From NCBI GenBank assembly GCA_026545225.1, contig CM048845.1, forward strand, positions 124,422,533 through 124,486,532: a stretch of DNA of 64,000 bases. The letters are read 5' to 3'. The DNA comes from Cornus controversa (Eukaryota; Streptophyta; Magnoliopsida; Cornales; Cornaceae). The first letter of the stretch is position 1. Every line of letters starts with the position of its first letter. Positions 1 to 11,509 of this stretch are shown here, piece by piece. The notes under the pieces are model-generated. The model was not told the DNA's origin. It worked only from the letters and a program-made list of their open reading frames with translations, and made no database searches. A program made the translations under genes and the position numbers.

Positions 1-286
1 CCGTTGAATATATATATATATAGTTATATAACTCCTATAATATATATATATATATACTTACTGTTATAAAATCATTGTAATAGTTATAATAACCTTTTGT
101 TATGTAAAACAATTTAAATTATGGAGTTATTATAACTATTATAAGGTTAAATACAACTCCTATAATAATCGAATTGAACCGATCGAACTCATTTATTCCG
201 ATTTCAAAATTAAGGAACCGTTGGGAACGGTTCTGATTTCAGTTCTTCTAATAACCGTAAGGAACCGAATCATGTGCATCCCCCTA
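1..286. mobile_element. hAT-type MITE, right part
   Basis: The right end reads tgtgcatcccccta at 273-286, close to the terminal repeat of the complete element at 772-1447. The sequence before it carries the same 'ggaaccg' phrase (about 213-268). The left end lies outside the window or cannot be seen. The family is inferred from the end sequence; no target duplication can be checked. Confidence 0.5.
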
Positions 287-763
287 CTTGTTGGGACCTT
301 TTGGGTTGTGGGTAATTCTAGTTTTACAGTACGTATAATTTGCAGTGTGTAGATGTATATGTAACCCAATATTATTTATTTATTTTTTATGTATATTTCT
401 TGCTCTGTTATTGCTGTATATATTTGTTATAGCATAAACTTGACTTTTTATGCAGTTTATTGTGTTGATTTTTTTTATAAAAAAAATAGTTTAAGGTTAA
501 CAAATATGTTTTTCTGTTTATGATTTTTAAAATAAGCTAAACGTTTTTCTGTTATCAAACAACATTCATGTTTATGGATAAACAAAATCGAAACATAAAC
601 ACTTAAACAATAAATACTAAACATAAACAGTTACCAAACGAGCCCTATGTTAACCCTGGAAAGGGCATAATGCTGCAGTAACAGTATTGCACACAGTTGG
701 ATTTGTTTCACAAAAATTGAAATCAAATCAAATCGTGAAAAAATGATTTCATTCGATTTTATG
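287..763. other. AT-rich spacer
   Basis: No reading frame, RNA gene or complete repeat could be recognised. There are scattered short poly-A/T runs. The part just before 764 is the target into which the next hAT MITE inserted. Confidence 0.5.
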
Positions 764-771
764 GTTTTAAC

Positions 772-1447
772 TAGGGGTGCACAAAGAACCGTCGGAACCG
801 GAACCGAAACCGAGGGGAACCGTACCGAACCGTGGCTACGGTTCCGGTTCCGGTTCCAGGACCAGTAGAACCGTACCGGAACCGGAACCGTTGGGGGTAA
901 CGGTTCCTTGGAACCGGAACCGGAACCGGAACCGTTTTATATTAAATATGTGTATATATATATATATATATAATATAATAACTATATATAATATATATAT
1001 ATATATACATTACATATAATAATTATATATAATGTATATATATTATGTATAATAATTATATTATCATATATTATATATAATAATTATATTATAATATAAT
1101 TACTATACATAATATATATACATTATATGTAATGTATATATATCTATAATATAATATAATAATTATATATATATAGGGTGCCATTTTTAGATTGTAGGTA
1201 TCACATTTAGTTAATGAATATATATATATATATATTTTATTTTCAAGCTTCATTAAAAAAAAAAAAAAAAAAAATCCTAAGGAACCGCGGTTCGGAACCG
1301 GAACCGTACCGAGAACCGCGGTACGGTTCCTCACGGTTCCAACCCTTAACGGTTCCGGTTCCGGTTCCGAAAATCAGGAACCGTTGGTAATGGTTCCGGT
1401 TCCGGTTCCGCCAAGAACCGTGAGGAACCGTACCGTGTGCACCCCTA
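772..1447. mobile_element. hAT-superfamily MITE with GGAACCG phrase repeats
   Basis: The ends are perfect 12-bp inverted repeats, taggggtgcaca at 772-783 and its complement at 1436-1447. They are flanked by a perfect 8-bp target duplication, gttttaac, at 764-771 and 1448-1455. Eight-base duplications and TAGGGGTG-type ends are known hAT features. Both subterminal zones are built from many copies of the phrase ggaaccg or its complement (about 784-935 and 1284-1435). The centre is almost pure TA with an A-run near 1255-1275. No transposase is present, so it is non-autonomous. Confidence 0.9.
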
Positions 1448-1485
1448 GTTTTAACTTTGAAAAATAGAATATATATATATATATA

Positions 1486-1660
1486 GTAAACAACCATAAT
1501 CGAACCATTATTTAACGATTTTAAATTGAATAATTGGTTCAATTTGATTTTTCAATTTATATATATATATATAAATTTAGCAAACAACCGTAATCCAACC
1601 ATTATTTAATGGTTTTAAATCGAATAATTGGTTCAATTTGATTTTTTGATTTCAGTAATT
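1486..1660. repeat. Tandem duplication, 94-bp period
   Basis: Two diverged copies start at 1486 and 1580. Each carries 'caaacaaccrtaat', a 'ccattatttaa' block and 'gaataattggttcaatttg', and they are separated by (TA)n. They may be part of an older element into which the MITE at 772 inserted, but I see no clear outer ends. Confidence 0.75.
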
Positions 1661-2250
1661 TTTTTTGTTTATCCCTACTGGTAATAATGGCCACTACCTG
1701 TCAGCATACTCCTTTTGCTTAACTTTTACCCTAGAACTGGCTGACCAAAGAACCCAATACTACGTTTGCTCTTGAGCTTCTCTCGAGACCTAGTTGCTAC
1801 TGTGGTTCTTCAAAATTATTAATATTACTTATTTCTTTTAACATCTCTTTCTTTAAGTAAAACTTGATTTCTGAGATCGCTTAAAATATTATTTTTTAAA
1901 TCTAAACATCTTGATACACTTAAACGCATCATACCGAACTAGCTGACTCAGCATCAAATTACGTATTAGAATCCCTCACAATTTTAATTAAAAAATATAT
2001 ATTAAATGATTTTTTTTGGTCGGTAAATAAATTTTCTTTCTTATTAATATAAAAATTGTGACACTTCTGTAATTGTGCCAATCACAATCCAACTTCACCT
2101 AATAAACTCACCTCCATGTTATCCAAACATTCTTAACAAGAAAATATCCTACACCCCACAGTCGACATGAATGTTTTACGTAACTGTGCACAACCGTTGG
2201 ATCACGATCACATGAGTCGTACTTTGAAGTCTACATAATCAAAGGGCTCT
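1661..2250. other. Intergenic, upstream of RING gene
   Basis: No coding frame or repeat was recognised. This is likely the distal promoter region of the gene starting at 2493. Confidence 0.4.
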
Positions 2251-2380
2251 GAATATTCTAGTAAGGAAAACGTTACAAGTAGTTTAGCTAGTCTAACATG
2301 AACATCTTACGAACCTTCTAGACTTTTCCAGCTCCTTCTCACCGGCCTTCTCTTTCCTTTCTTGAGTTATTATATACATA
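2251..2380 (+). promoter_or_regulatory. Promoter with two heat-shock-element-like sites and TATA box
   Basis: At 2311-2328 the sequence is GAAccTTCtaGACttTTC, four alternating 5-bp heat-shock modules with one mismatch. At 2251-2263 there is GAAtaTTCtaGta, two perfect modules plus a partial third. A TATA box (tatatacata) lies at 2371-2380, about 45 bp after the second site and about 115 bp before the ATG. Heat shock factors bind nGAAnnTTCnnGAAn. That these sites are used is inference, but it fits a protein-quality-control ligase. Confidence 0.6.
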
Positions 2381-2438
2381 CTTCTCCAAATCATAACCCC
2401 TCTCCTCCATTAAATAGCTATTAGACAGGTTGTAAGAG

Positions 2439-2460
2439 CTCTCTCTCTCTCTCTCTCTCT
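2439..2460 (+). repeat. (CT)n tract in 5' leader
   Basis: About eleven CT dinucleotides lie between the TATA box and the start codon. Such pyrimidine tracts are frequent in plant 5'UTRs. It is probably transcribed with the RING gene. Confidence 0.8.
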
Positions 2461-2492
2461 GTTAAACTGCAGTGCCGTGATCGGAATCAGAG

Positions 2493-3128
2493 ATGTCGTC
2501 GTCGTCCGAAGCACCGTCACTGGAAGAGCTGATGAGAATGCGAAGAAACCAAGGCCTGCCTCTGTTTCTCCCTGTGATTGTAGGGTTTGCCACCTCTGCT
2601 CCGTCGCAAGACCACCGAGAGTCAGGCGAAAGCCGATCAGCCCGCGAAGATCTTATAGTAATAAATCCGATATCACAATCGATGATTGTGATCGAAGGTT
2701 GGGGAAATTGGGAAGCTTTATTGGGTGAATTGGCGAATAAAAACGGACCCTTGCCGGCATCAAAGGCTTCAATAGAGGCGATGCCGGTTGTGAAGATAAC
2801 GGAGAAGGGGGCGGAGTGTGCGATATGCTTGGGTGAGTATGAATTGGGTGGGGAAGCTAAGGAGATGCCCTGCAAGCATAGATATCATTCGGCTTGTATA
2901 GAGAGATGGTTGGGGATCCATGGGTCGTGCCCGATTTGCAGATATAAGATGCCTTCTGCGGAGAGGGACGAGAAACGTAGAGGTGATCTGAGAGATTTGA
3001 ATTCCGGTGCCGATTCTTTGGATGTTTCACGACGTGGTGATGGTGTCGGAGCTGATGGATCATCAGCTCAAGATATGGACAATGACAACAATGAATCGAA
3101 TCAAGATATGCAGATTGACAATAGTTGA
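2493..3128 (+). CDS. MPSR1: RING-H2 E3 ubiquitin ligase, MPSR1-like
   Basis: Intronless gene for a 211-residue protein. The RING-H2 finger spans about 109-149 with all eight ligands visible: C109, C112, C127, H129, H132, C135, C146, C149, and the usual Trp at 139 that contacts the E2. Before it lie the conserved N-terminal stretch 'EELMRMRRNQ', a hydrophobic 'LPLFLPVIVGF' and the block 'LPASKASIEAMP' (87-98). After the RING comes 'CRYKMP' and an acidic, Asn/Asp-rich tail. This layout matches the cytosolic MPSR1/RING1-like ligases; Arabidopsis MPSR1 is known to ubiquitinate misfolded proteins. The start is the first ATG after a TATA box and CT-rich leader; it is followed by a typical 'MSSSSE..' opening. 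Length is normal for the family. No close coding neighbour is present. Membership of the RING-H2 class is certain; the MPSR1 orthology is by resemblance of the flanking blocks. Confidence 0.9.
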   Translation: MSSSSEAPSLEELMRMRRNQGLPLFLPVIVGFATSAPSQDHRESGESRSAREDLIVINPISQSMIVIEGWGNWEALLGELANKNGPLPASKASIEAMPVVKITEKGAECAICLGEYELGGEAKEMPCKHRYHSACIERWLGIHGSCPICRYKMPSAERDEKRRGDLRDLNSGADSLDVSRRGDGVGADGSSAQDMDNDNNESNQDMQIDNS

Positions 3129-3177
3129 TTTTTTTTTTTTGTCTCTTAATTGTTTATGGCGTGTACAGAGAAAAACA

Positions 3178-3183
3178 AATAAA
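3178..3183 (+). terminator. Polyadenylation signal
   Basis: AATAAA lies 50 bp after the RING gene stop codon, a usual distance for a plant near-upstream element, with T-rich sequence following. Confidence 0.55.
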
Positions 3184-3299
3184 GATTTCAATTTTTTTTT
3201 CCTTGCTCGAAATAGTTGTCACTTCACTCTGAAAATTTCAATTTTGTGGAGACGATATAATGAGAATGAAAGGACAAGAAAAAAAAGGTGATGGAAAAA

Positions 3300-3812
3300 A
3301 ATTGTTATACTGTGTTTGGTTTTTTACTCACTTTGGTATAAAATAATTTTGTAGGAATTCCTTACCGAAATACAATAGAATAAATGATAAATGAAGTTTC
3401 CTAACAAAAAAAAAAGAGTGTTTGATAAACTTTATTAAAAGAAAAGAAATGATAAGAAAGGATAAAAAAAAATAGTTATCACTCCTGAGTTCTGATTCCT
3501 ATATCCTATTTTCTCAAAAATGAGAAGATTAGGAAGGAAATGATAGTATTTAAGTATTACTTTGATAGTTTCGAAATCGCCCTCAACAATTAGAAAGCAA
3601 AAATTGTTATTTCACTCATGTCCCAAAATATAAAAAAATATGATAGTAATTTAGCCGTTATCATTTCTCTTCACTATCTTATCCAAACAAGAATCCTATC
3701 TCCTTTTTTTTCTCTCATATTTATCCAAACATGAATAGAATTTATTGATATTCTCTCATCTCATTTCTATCATCTCATTTCTTTTCTCTTGTGTTTATCC
3801 AAATGGAACATT
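3300..3812. mobile_element. MITE-like repeat, family shared with 62.1 kb
   Basis: The ends look like 'gtgtttggtt' near 3313 and 'gtttatccaaa' near 3792-3802. The stretch at 3508-3575 (ttctcaaaaatgagaagatt...) matches the one at about 62222-62285, which marks them as one family. Superfamily and exact borders were not resolved. Confidence 0.5.
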
Positions 3813-3838
3813 AATGCTTGTCAATGTCAAAATATTTA

Positions 3839-4664
3839 GAGTAAAATGCAAAAAATCTCCTTATACTTTACCCTTAATTGTAGAAAATTCCTTTGAGCTT
3901 TTTTTTAAAGCAATTAACCCCTCTTAAACTAAATTTTGTACAAATTTTTTTCCTAAACTATAGCTTTTTGTTACTTATTTTTCAATAAAATGACCATAAT
4001 GCATTTTCTTATTGAATTACACTTAATCGATTTTTCTTATTAAAATAAATTATGAAAAAATTTCATACTATTTTGGTAATATATTCTCCATCAAATTTGC
4101 ATAAATTACCTTTAATTCTTGAAATTAATTTTTTTAATAAAAAAACTTAAGTATTTTTTTAAACAATTTAAGTAATTCCTTATTTTTTCTTCATGAATAT
4201 ACTACATAAAAAAGATATATTTTAATTTAAGTAATTTCTTAATTTTTTATTAATATCTTGTATGAAAAAAGGTATTTGTTTTACGGCAAAATTTTTTAAA
4301 CTGAGTATAATAAGTTTTATTATAAATAGTAAAATTTTAATAATAAGTTAATTATTTTATAAAATGGTTAAATTTGGTAGTAATTATAAGTTCGTATATT
4401 TTTTTTCATTATTATAATAAATTGACAACAAAAATAAAATTAGGTAAATGGTATAATTAATATTTATATATGAAAAAAGTTAATAAAGATAATTTAATAA
4501 TAAATAACAAATTTAATAAAAAAATGTATAATTGCCTTTTGTTATGGGTATGTAAGTTCGGGATTGATTTTGCCCGTTTTACAGATTAAAATTTTTTTTT
4601 TCTCTCTCAGGAGGGTTTCTTGCCACTAAGATAAAATATAGGGTTTTATGTTTGCATTTTACTC
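3839..4664. mobile_element. Mutator-type MITE
   Basis: The terminal inverted repeats are gagtaaaatgcaaa at 3839 and its complement ending at 4664. The flanks are aaatattta (3830-3838) and aaatatttg (4665-4673), a 9-bp duplication with one change. Nine-base duplications are the Mutator hallmark. The interior is AT-rich without coding capacity. A reverse-complement relative lies at about 33460-33832. Confidence 0.8.
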
Positions 4665-4679
4665 AAATATTTGTAGTGC

Positions 4680-5000
4680 AAGGCCTCTGGGTTATTACTA
4701 AGGGATTCTATTTGTCTTGGTTCTTGTGTAATACCTAAAGTGTTAAAACACTTAAAAAAATCAAATATTTCGTCCTACCATGTTTTCAGATGACGTGACG
4801 TGTTAATCTTTAATACAAATATTAAATGCATTCAGTTGTGTTAGAGGAGCGGTGGTTGAAACATTAATGTTTCAAAATAGAGTATTAATGGTGATGATAA
4901 GAGTTTCTGTCACGGTCACAACACTTTTGCTTTCTATTTATCTTACCACTTCTTACTTGTATATTTATCTTGACTATCATTTACTTTTTTTTTTTTCCTT
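4680..5000. repeat. Diverged repeat related to 38.2-38.4 kb
   Basis: Collinear blocks are shared with about 38235-38420: 'aaaacacttaaa', 'acgtgtta', 'ttaaatgcatt', 'gtattaatggt'. It looks like an old, truncated copy of the same dispersed repeat. The family is uncertain (possibly part of an LTR). Confidence 0.4.
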
Positions 5001-6080
5001 TTTTTTATTTATTTTAACATGACACTCATATATTTCATGAAAAGGACCATCGTAGACAAGGAAGTAAAATCTTTCGTAATTCTACAGCAGAACATTCCCA
5101 TTCATCATTAAGTTGGATTCTTCCTTAAATATTAAGGCACTTGTGAAACAAATCCCTACTTTTTGGGGTTTTGTTTGATGAAAAGAATGACCCAGTAAGA
5201 CAAACAATCGTATTCCTTGTTGCAAATAAAGATACTTGTGAAAGAACTTGTGACAGCTCTAATTACATTCACTTGTACCACCAGCAAAGAGAAAAAGGAA
5301 ACAACGGTCATAAACGGTAACTCCAAAGAATGGGAATCATTAGTATTCTGCTTTATCAGATGCATTCAATTTCAAAGTAACACCAGCTTTTTTTTTATAC
5401 AAGGATTCACATTACTACTTTAAACGTATAAAGAAATTTAATGAGTACATTATCATATATATAATGTATATATAACATGGAATGCTCTGTGTGCAAAAGG
5501 ATTTCATGAATCGTGACCGGCCCAAAATTCTGTAGTGAGTATCCAGAAATCAGTACATGAGAAACTTAGCTTGCCGGACAGCAAATGGTGGTGTTACCAC
5601 AGGCTGCCAGCTAAGAGAAGTATATGTATAATATCCATCGAATGCTCATCAAATTTCTGTCTCTAGTCTAAAACTAAAACTATGCATTGGCTAACACAAT
5701 CTTTAGTACAAATGATTACAGCCGATCATCTGTGGGTTTGTTCTTCTTAAATGGCATCCAATTTTCTGATTAACATGGAGCATTTCGATAATTTACAGGG
5801 TTATGCATTCCCAGGACCAAAACATTACAAAGAAATAGAATAAAGATTAGAGAGAATAACTCAAGTACCTTACTCTTTAACCATGCTATGGATGGATGTT
5901 CTTCTTTCGCACTTTAAAAGACATTCTGAGTATAAGTGAATCTCCGACGACGCCAACTGGTGCTTTCCAGTTTGGTATGAAGGGTCCATGGAATCTAATC
6001 TAGTCATAAAAAGTCATTAGCAAAAGCAACCCTTTATTCTTTTGCACAAGGAGTATATTAGATGAGAATATGCGATGCAA

Positions 6081-6325
6081 AGTGAGAATTTATGCAACGA
6101 TGATGCAGATGCTGGAATCAGGAAAAAGAAAAGACAAAAGTAACAACCAAGTGTCCCACCAATATGATAACTTATACATTTTGGGGGTCCATCAGATGAG
6201 TCGAAAAGTGAAAATTTATGCAAGAGAGATATGTGGATGCTGGAATCAGGAAAAGGGATAGACAAGGAACTAGCAAGTGTTCCACAAAACTAGTTACTAT
6301 ACAACATTTCTATTTGATGGATGAC
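6081..6325. repeat. Tandem duplication, 126-bp period
   Basis: Copies begin at 6081 (agtgagaatttatgca) and 6207 (agtgaaaatttatgca). Both go on to 'gatgctggaatcagg' and then 'aagtgtyccac'. They are diverged, so the duplication is old. Confidence 0.8.
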
Positions 6326-7081
6326 ATAAAACCAGTAATCGATAATGAAACTCGTCAGAGATAAAATGCCATATTATATGTTTATCTGCTCCTATGCCTA
6401 CATTCTATGCAAATTTTTGCTAAATTCGTCAAGCTTAATCATATTTGTACTGTCTGACTAGCATTCATTGAGATAAATCATCATAACTAGGCCTATTTTA
6501 AGGATGCTCCAGAACAGAGAGACTGTTGACAAACTGTAACTTAGAAATGATTTCTAAGAGTTTGAATACTCCATTGGCATAAAATGTTCAGTTAAGGAAA
6601 TATGGTGGCCACATAACCAGAGTAATTCCATCTTGGTCACAATTGTACTTAAGTCACAAAATCATCCCCCAGAATTGACATCACAAAATTTGCAAGATTT
6701 TAGAAATACAATTCCAACTGCTATTAGAACACAATGCAAAATGGGGCTGTTTTCTTTGGCCATCAAAACACTTAGCATTAAAATGTGAATATATACAATT
6801 TGAAGCATAAAAGCATATTAAATTACAATCACAACGAGCCGTGCTTTTAGTCACAGCAGATAATCAGATGAACGGAGCACATGTGCAGTTCATCTCCTGG
6901 GTAACAACTATGGATGTCACTTTCCCACATTATTGGGAGTTATGAAACTCCTCACTGACACAATATCATTCTTGTTGCTTCAAAGACAAAATAGTAGTAT
7001 TTCTCTAGAAAGTTTTCCTAAATCTACTTTCCCCTGTGTCAAACATTACATCAGACAAGTGAAAAAGTTAAAGCATATATA

Positions 7082-7082
<1 letters not shown>

Positions 7083-7123
<41 letters not shown>
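7083..7123. repeat. (TA)n microsatellite
   Basis: About 20 TA units. Similar tracts lie near 28900, 30225, 31050, 55570, 56142 and 58945. Confidence 0.9.
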
Positions 7124-7126
<3 letters not shown>

Positions 7127-8752
7127 GTAAAGTGACTTTGGTTACGATGCCCCTGCTTTGACAGGACTCATACTCAGAACAGTAATATGTCATGATAACA
7201 TAAGATTGAACATCAAATGTGGTGTTTTTGCAGTGTCATGTCAGCAATGTCAAGGGACTTACAGCAGGTGCTACTACAATGTAACTTGCATCCACTGAAG
7301 TTCAGAATACCAACCTAAAAACATAAAAAGGAAATTACTAAACTCAACTCAACAAAGCCTTTTCCCAAACTGCTTGGGTCGGTCGGCTACATGAATATAA
7401 TTACATTACATTAAATGAAAATAATTATATTAGTCACTGTGGTTTGTAAATTGAGGGAAAACAAAAGGACAGCCCAGCTTGAAAAAGTTGACACATCCAA
7501 GGGAAGAGGAAATATTGTCATTGCAATGAATAGTTAATACACTTCTAGAAGTTAATACGCTCACATCCTTCACAAAAAAATACAATGCAGCATGTTTCAT
7601 TCAACCATGATGACAAATGACTTTCCCATTTGCAGGGAAGAAGATATATAATTTTAAGCAGCAGAGGATCCACAAGTTTAACTGAACACTTCAATATGTG
7701 GGAATAGATCAATCCAGTTACAAATTAGGAATACTAGGCTCAATTCTAAATTTTGGAAGATGTTCTCAATTAAAATGGCATAAAATACTTTTTTTTTTTT
7801 TTTTTACCTCGGAGTCTCATTTTCTCCTTGTTGATAACACATTTTCAAAGCTTATTAAGCACAATTTGGAAAATAAGTTAGCTGAGACAAATTCATGGGA
7901 TTGACAGAATGACCAGATCTACAGAGTATCTCCACAAAAGGCAACACAGCCATACAAACAGCAAAAAATTAATTCGAAACCAGTAGAAAGAAACTACACA
8001 AATTATCTATTACTGGATTCTCAATATTCGAGCACAAGTAGTTACCTAAAGCATTGCAAGTTTGCACTTTGTCATATAAGGACTTTAACATAACCTTTCT
8101 ATGTTTAAGCCTCCATAGATAGACAACTATGATAATCCTGAGCAATGAGAAAATCAAGATGTCAGAAAGAAAATTTACATAGCAGTAGTTGTTTGATTAA
8201 GTAAGTGCCAAGCTTTGCATTCCATTGAATGGACCTCAAGTTTTGTACCTCATGATGGATCAATTCATCTTAAAAGCTTCATCACCGAACGAAAACTTTG
8301 ATACTTGTCAAGAAAGAGAGATGAGAAACAACTATCAACCCAACACCAACCTAAAAAACACAAATCCAGCCATCATCTCGCATGAAAGGGTAGGCCTATA
8401 AAGTTTCATTTTTCATCAGCCCAGTTAAAAGTTCAAGGATTATGCGTGAACCTGTTAGTGCAGGTTTCTGTATGGATTATGATCGGGAAATTGTGACCAT
8501 AAATAATAAGATGAATCATCTTAAACCTTAGTCACCTAAGAAAAGAAACAGATATGGTAAACGACTACTGCAAAATAAAACAAAGGATTCTGTTATTCCC
8601 ACTATAGTCAATTATATATAATCCTTACACTCAATGCAATGAGCTTGTATAAAAACATAATTCAAAGAAAAGTGACCAGGAAAGGCACTTCTCTGCAATA
8701 TAAATACTCCTCTATTGAATATCCTTGATATAGAATTGCAGCCATATCAACA

Positions 8753-9436
8753 CTACTTCTTAACCTTTCGAGCCTTCCTGGGGCCAGTCACTCCCATTTT
8801 GCCAACAGCACATCCACACCTTGCCCGAAACACAAGAACAGCTCTTCCATTAGGGGGTGCCATCTTCTTTAACTCCGCTTCCAGTTCTCGATGGTGATAT
8901 AGAGGCAATTCAAACAAACCCTTTTTCACACAATCTTTCCTGGAATTATTTGAATTCTTCACACACTCCTCTGTCTCAATCTGGACATCGAATTCGGCTG
9001 CCTGCCTCAGTCCAAGGCATCCTGTTTTCCCACATTTCGTACTTGTACATATTGTCATTGCCGAAACAGCTATTACTGCACATAAAATGCTAAGTCCCAA
9101 ACAACCATAAATAATCGGAGCACTCAAAACCTCTTCTTTCACCTCATACATGATTGATCCAGCAGTTTTGACAATATTATAGAATAGAAGCTTTATATAG
9201 GGAAATAGTAAAAACCCACAAGCACCAATCACAGCAATTAGGATTACCACATCGATCACAGTAGATCGAGATCGTCGGCAAACCGGAACATTCGAGTGAT
9301 TTTGCGAATTGGGTACCTTTTTATTTTTGTGTACTTGATTAATCTGCCTCAATTTCAAAGAAGGGTAAGTTGAATTCACAGAATTAGCCATGTGCAAGTG
9401 CTGGTCAGGCGAAATTGAGCTATGAAAAGAGACCAT
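8753..9436 (-). CDS. Plant 'ribosomal protein L34e superfamily'-type membrane protein
   Basis: Single-exon frame for 227 residues starting 'MVSFHSSIS', the same kind of opening I know from Arabidopsis proteins labelled 'Ribosomal protein L34e superfamily' (At3g06180/At5g19025 type). Despite that label it is unlikely to be a ribosomal subunit. It has two strong hydrophobic spans, about 59-86 and 107-129, a following Cys trio (C130, C135, C140), and a conserved C-terminal block (about 174-227) with 'FELPLYHHRELEAELKKMA', 'RCGCAVGKMG' and a very basic tail. The function of the family is not known to me. The start is the first ATG. The upstream plus-strand side (9437-9800) would be its leader and promoter. 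The frame is intact and codon use looks ordinary, so I regard it as a real gene; the family call is from memory of those motifs. Confidence 0.82.
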   Translation of the reverse strand: MVSFHSSISPDQHLHMANSVNSTYPSLKLRQINQVHKNKKVPNSQNHSNVPVCRRSRSTVIDVVILIAVIGACGFLLFPYIKLLFYNIVKTAGSIMYEVKEEVLSAPIIYGCLGLSILCAVIAVSAMTICTSTKCGKTGCLGLRQAAEFDVQIETEECVKNSNNSRKDCVKKGLFELPLYHHRELEAELKKMAPPNGRAVLVFRARCGCAVGKMGVTGPRKARKVKK

Positions 9437-10473
9437 TTGGTTTCAACCCAGAAATTAAGACCGATCTTCGAGGAAAACACAACAATCTAACCCAAAATCT
9501 AGATCACACCCACGAACTTAAAATCAAATTTAGATCGACCCACCTTTGAAGAACCCGAAAAAGGTTGGAGTTTGAGTGCACCTGATAATCGAATTTTGTA
9601 GGTCGGCTACAGATATCTCTTGTTATCTTTACGGAAAACTCAAATCTATATATGGTTGGTCAAAATCAATTAAAAGATTGAATAAAAAAAGATCGTAAAT
9701 GTATAGAGAGATGATTGTGAGACAGGGTTTGGTCTTCTTTGGCCGGCTGGAGAGAGGTTTGATAGCAGATAGGAAAAGGAAGTCACATAAACATTAGTCA
9801 TTCATTCATTCATATACTACTTTTATCACCAACCGTGTAAACTCTTATCATCTAAATGGATCATTTCAACGCTTGAGAGGTTTGAAAGCAAAGAGGACAA
9901 GGAAGTGTCATTAGTCATTCATGACTCACACAAACTGTTTTGCTTAAGCTCTCTCATATGAATGGTTAGTTTGCACACAGGGTCAAGCACGCCAAGCAGA
10001 GAAGTGTTTTGCTTGGGAATTTTAAAGGTTCAAATGGAATGGGTTTCGTGAACTGGACTTCATAATTCATATACAAACTTGAATTATTTAGTAATGATGT
10101 TTTGCGGGGTATGGCTTTCAACTAACACCATCAAAGGGCTGGGCCCAATCTTGGCCCACATAATTTAAGCTTGTCTCTTTTGTTCCTTTTCCTTTATTTT
10201 CTTTTTCGCAAATGTGTAATCTATGCACTAACATCCCCTAACCTCTCCCTCCTTTTATATGTGGGTCATCGATATTTAGTAAAATGATAAATAAAAGAAT
10301 TTTTTAGACGGACTCAACTTAATAAAGCCAATTTGACATATCAAACCATTGCAGTATATGTATCCAATTCTCTCCTCTCATCTCTCTTATGTAACCTCTG
10401 CCTCTGTATAATTTTATTCAGTCTGTCTATATAACATTTTTTTTTACTAAATATGATTTTCCTATCATTATTA
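9437..10473. other. Promoter/intergenic region of the minus-strand gene
   Basis: No further frame was recognised. The first ~170 bp are likely the 5' leader of the L34e-type gene; the rest is unassigned. No clear transposon ends. Confidence 0.4.
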
Positions 10474-11056
10474 GGGTGGAGTGCAAAAAACACTCTTGTA
10501 TTATAGATATTTTTGCAGTTTTATAAGTATATATAACTCTAACACATTTTCTGTCAAGCTTCCGTACTTTTGCCGTTAAAATGGTCACGTGCCGATCATG
10601 TGACTATGTTTATTTGAAATCTCAAAGTTTTCCTTTTAAGTTTCCAAAATACCCCTAAGCAATATATACACACATAGTCTCTCTCTAGCATCTCTCTCTC
10701 TCTCTCAAAGTCTACGTATTTCTCTCTCTATAAGAACAAGAAGTTGAAGCGCTCTCTCTCCTCTCGGTTCTCTCTCACTCCTCCGCGAGATCAAAAAGTA
10801 GCAAGCAAACTCTAAGATCAAACAATGTGATAGCTAATATGAAGTGTAGAGAGAGAGAGAATGTTTAGATATTTTTGTCCTTTTTGGTCATTTCAATCAA
10901 AAGGTATTTTACAGGCATTATTTCTTTTTAAAAAAAAATACATTACAAGAGTATTTAGGTACTTTTATGTTTCCGTTAACGGTAAATTGAGAAGTATGAT
11001 CTATTCGAATAGAATCAATAGTGTAAAGGTGTTTTTAGAATACGAGGTGCAATTAT

Positions 11057-11509
11057 TGTTAGAATTTTTAATATAAATAAAATTTATTTTGTAGTCCTAT
11101 GCATTATGTTTTCTAATATTGGACTGCAATGTGATTATCGTTAATTCATGGGTTAAGGTTATACTTGTTAATTTGTGGTCTAATTGACAGTATAATATTT
11201 ATACCGTTGGATTGTGATTTTTCAACTTTAATTGGTAGGATTTAATCCTAACTGTCAGTATCTAAGTTTCCATGATAGGAAGGGAGACTTAGGTATGGTT
11301 GTTTGTAGAGAAGTCGTTCCTCCCTATTATTGTTATAAATAAGGGTTTCATAACCCTTATTCAGCCCCATCGTACGACTCTCAGACGGGGGTAATGCATT
11401 CTAAGGAACTCTTGCAGAAAACTTAAAGGTATTTTACAGTTTAATCTTCAATTAGGTATATCAATTAAATCTCCTCTTTAATTTATTACAATATTCTTAA
11501 TTTCTACAA
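11057..11509 (+). repeat. 5' LTR of Copia fossil
   Basis: Begins tgttagaattttta and aligns along its length with 15794-16241. The exact 3' border is uncertain because weak similarity continues for about 25 bp. Confidence 0.8.

Larger units (their letters stand above)
5440..8745. other. Long non-coding stretch downstream of the L34e-like gene
   Basis: About 3.3 kb without a convincing protein frame. It is less TA-rich than most spacers here and carries few transposon ends. It lies directly downstream of the minus-strand gene ending at 8753, so part could be a long 3' UTR, possibly with introns; that is inference. It includes the tandem duplication at 6081, a (TA)n tract at 7083-7123 and a poly-T run at 7792-7805. 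Confidence 0.35.

Noticed and set aside
7340-7400. Possible SINE-derived piece ('aacaaagccttttcccaaac..tcggctacatgaat')
   Set aside because: It resembles a phrase that is common in plant genomes, but no A/B boxes, poly-A tail or target duplication could be shown.
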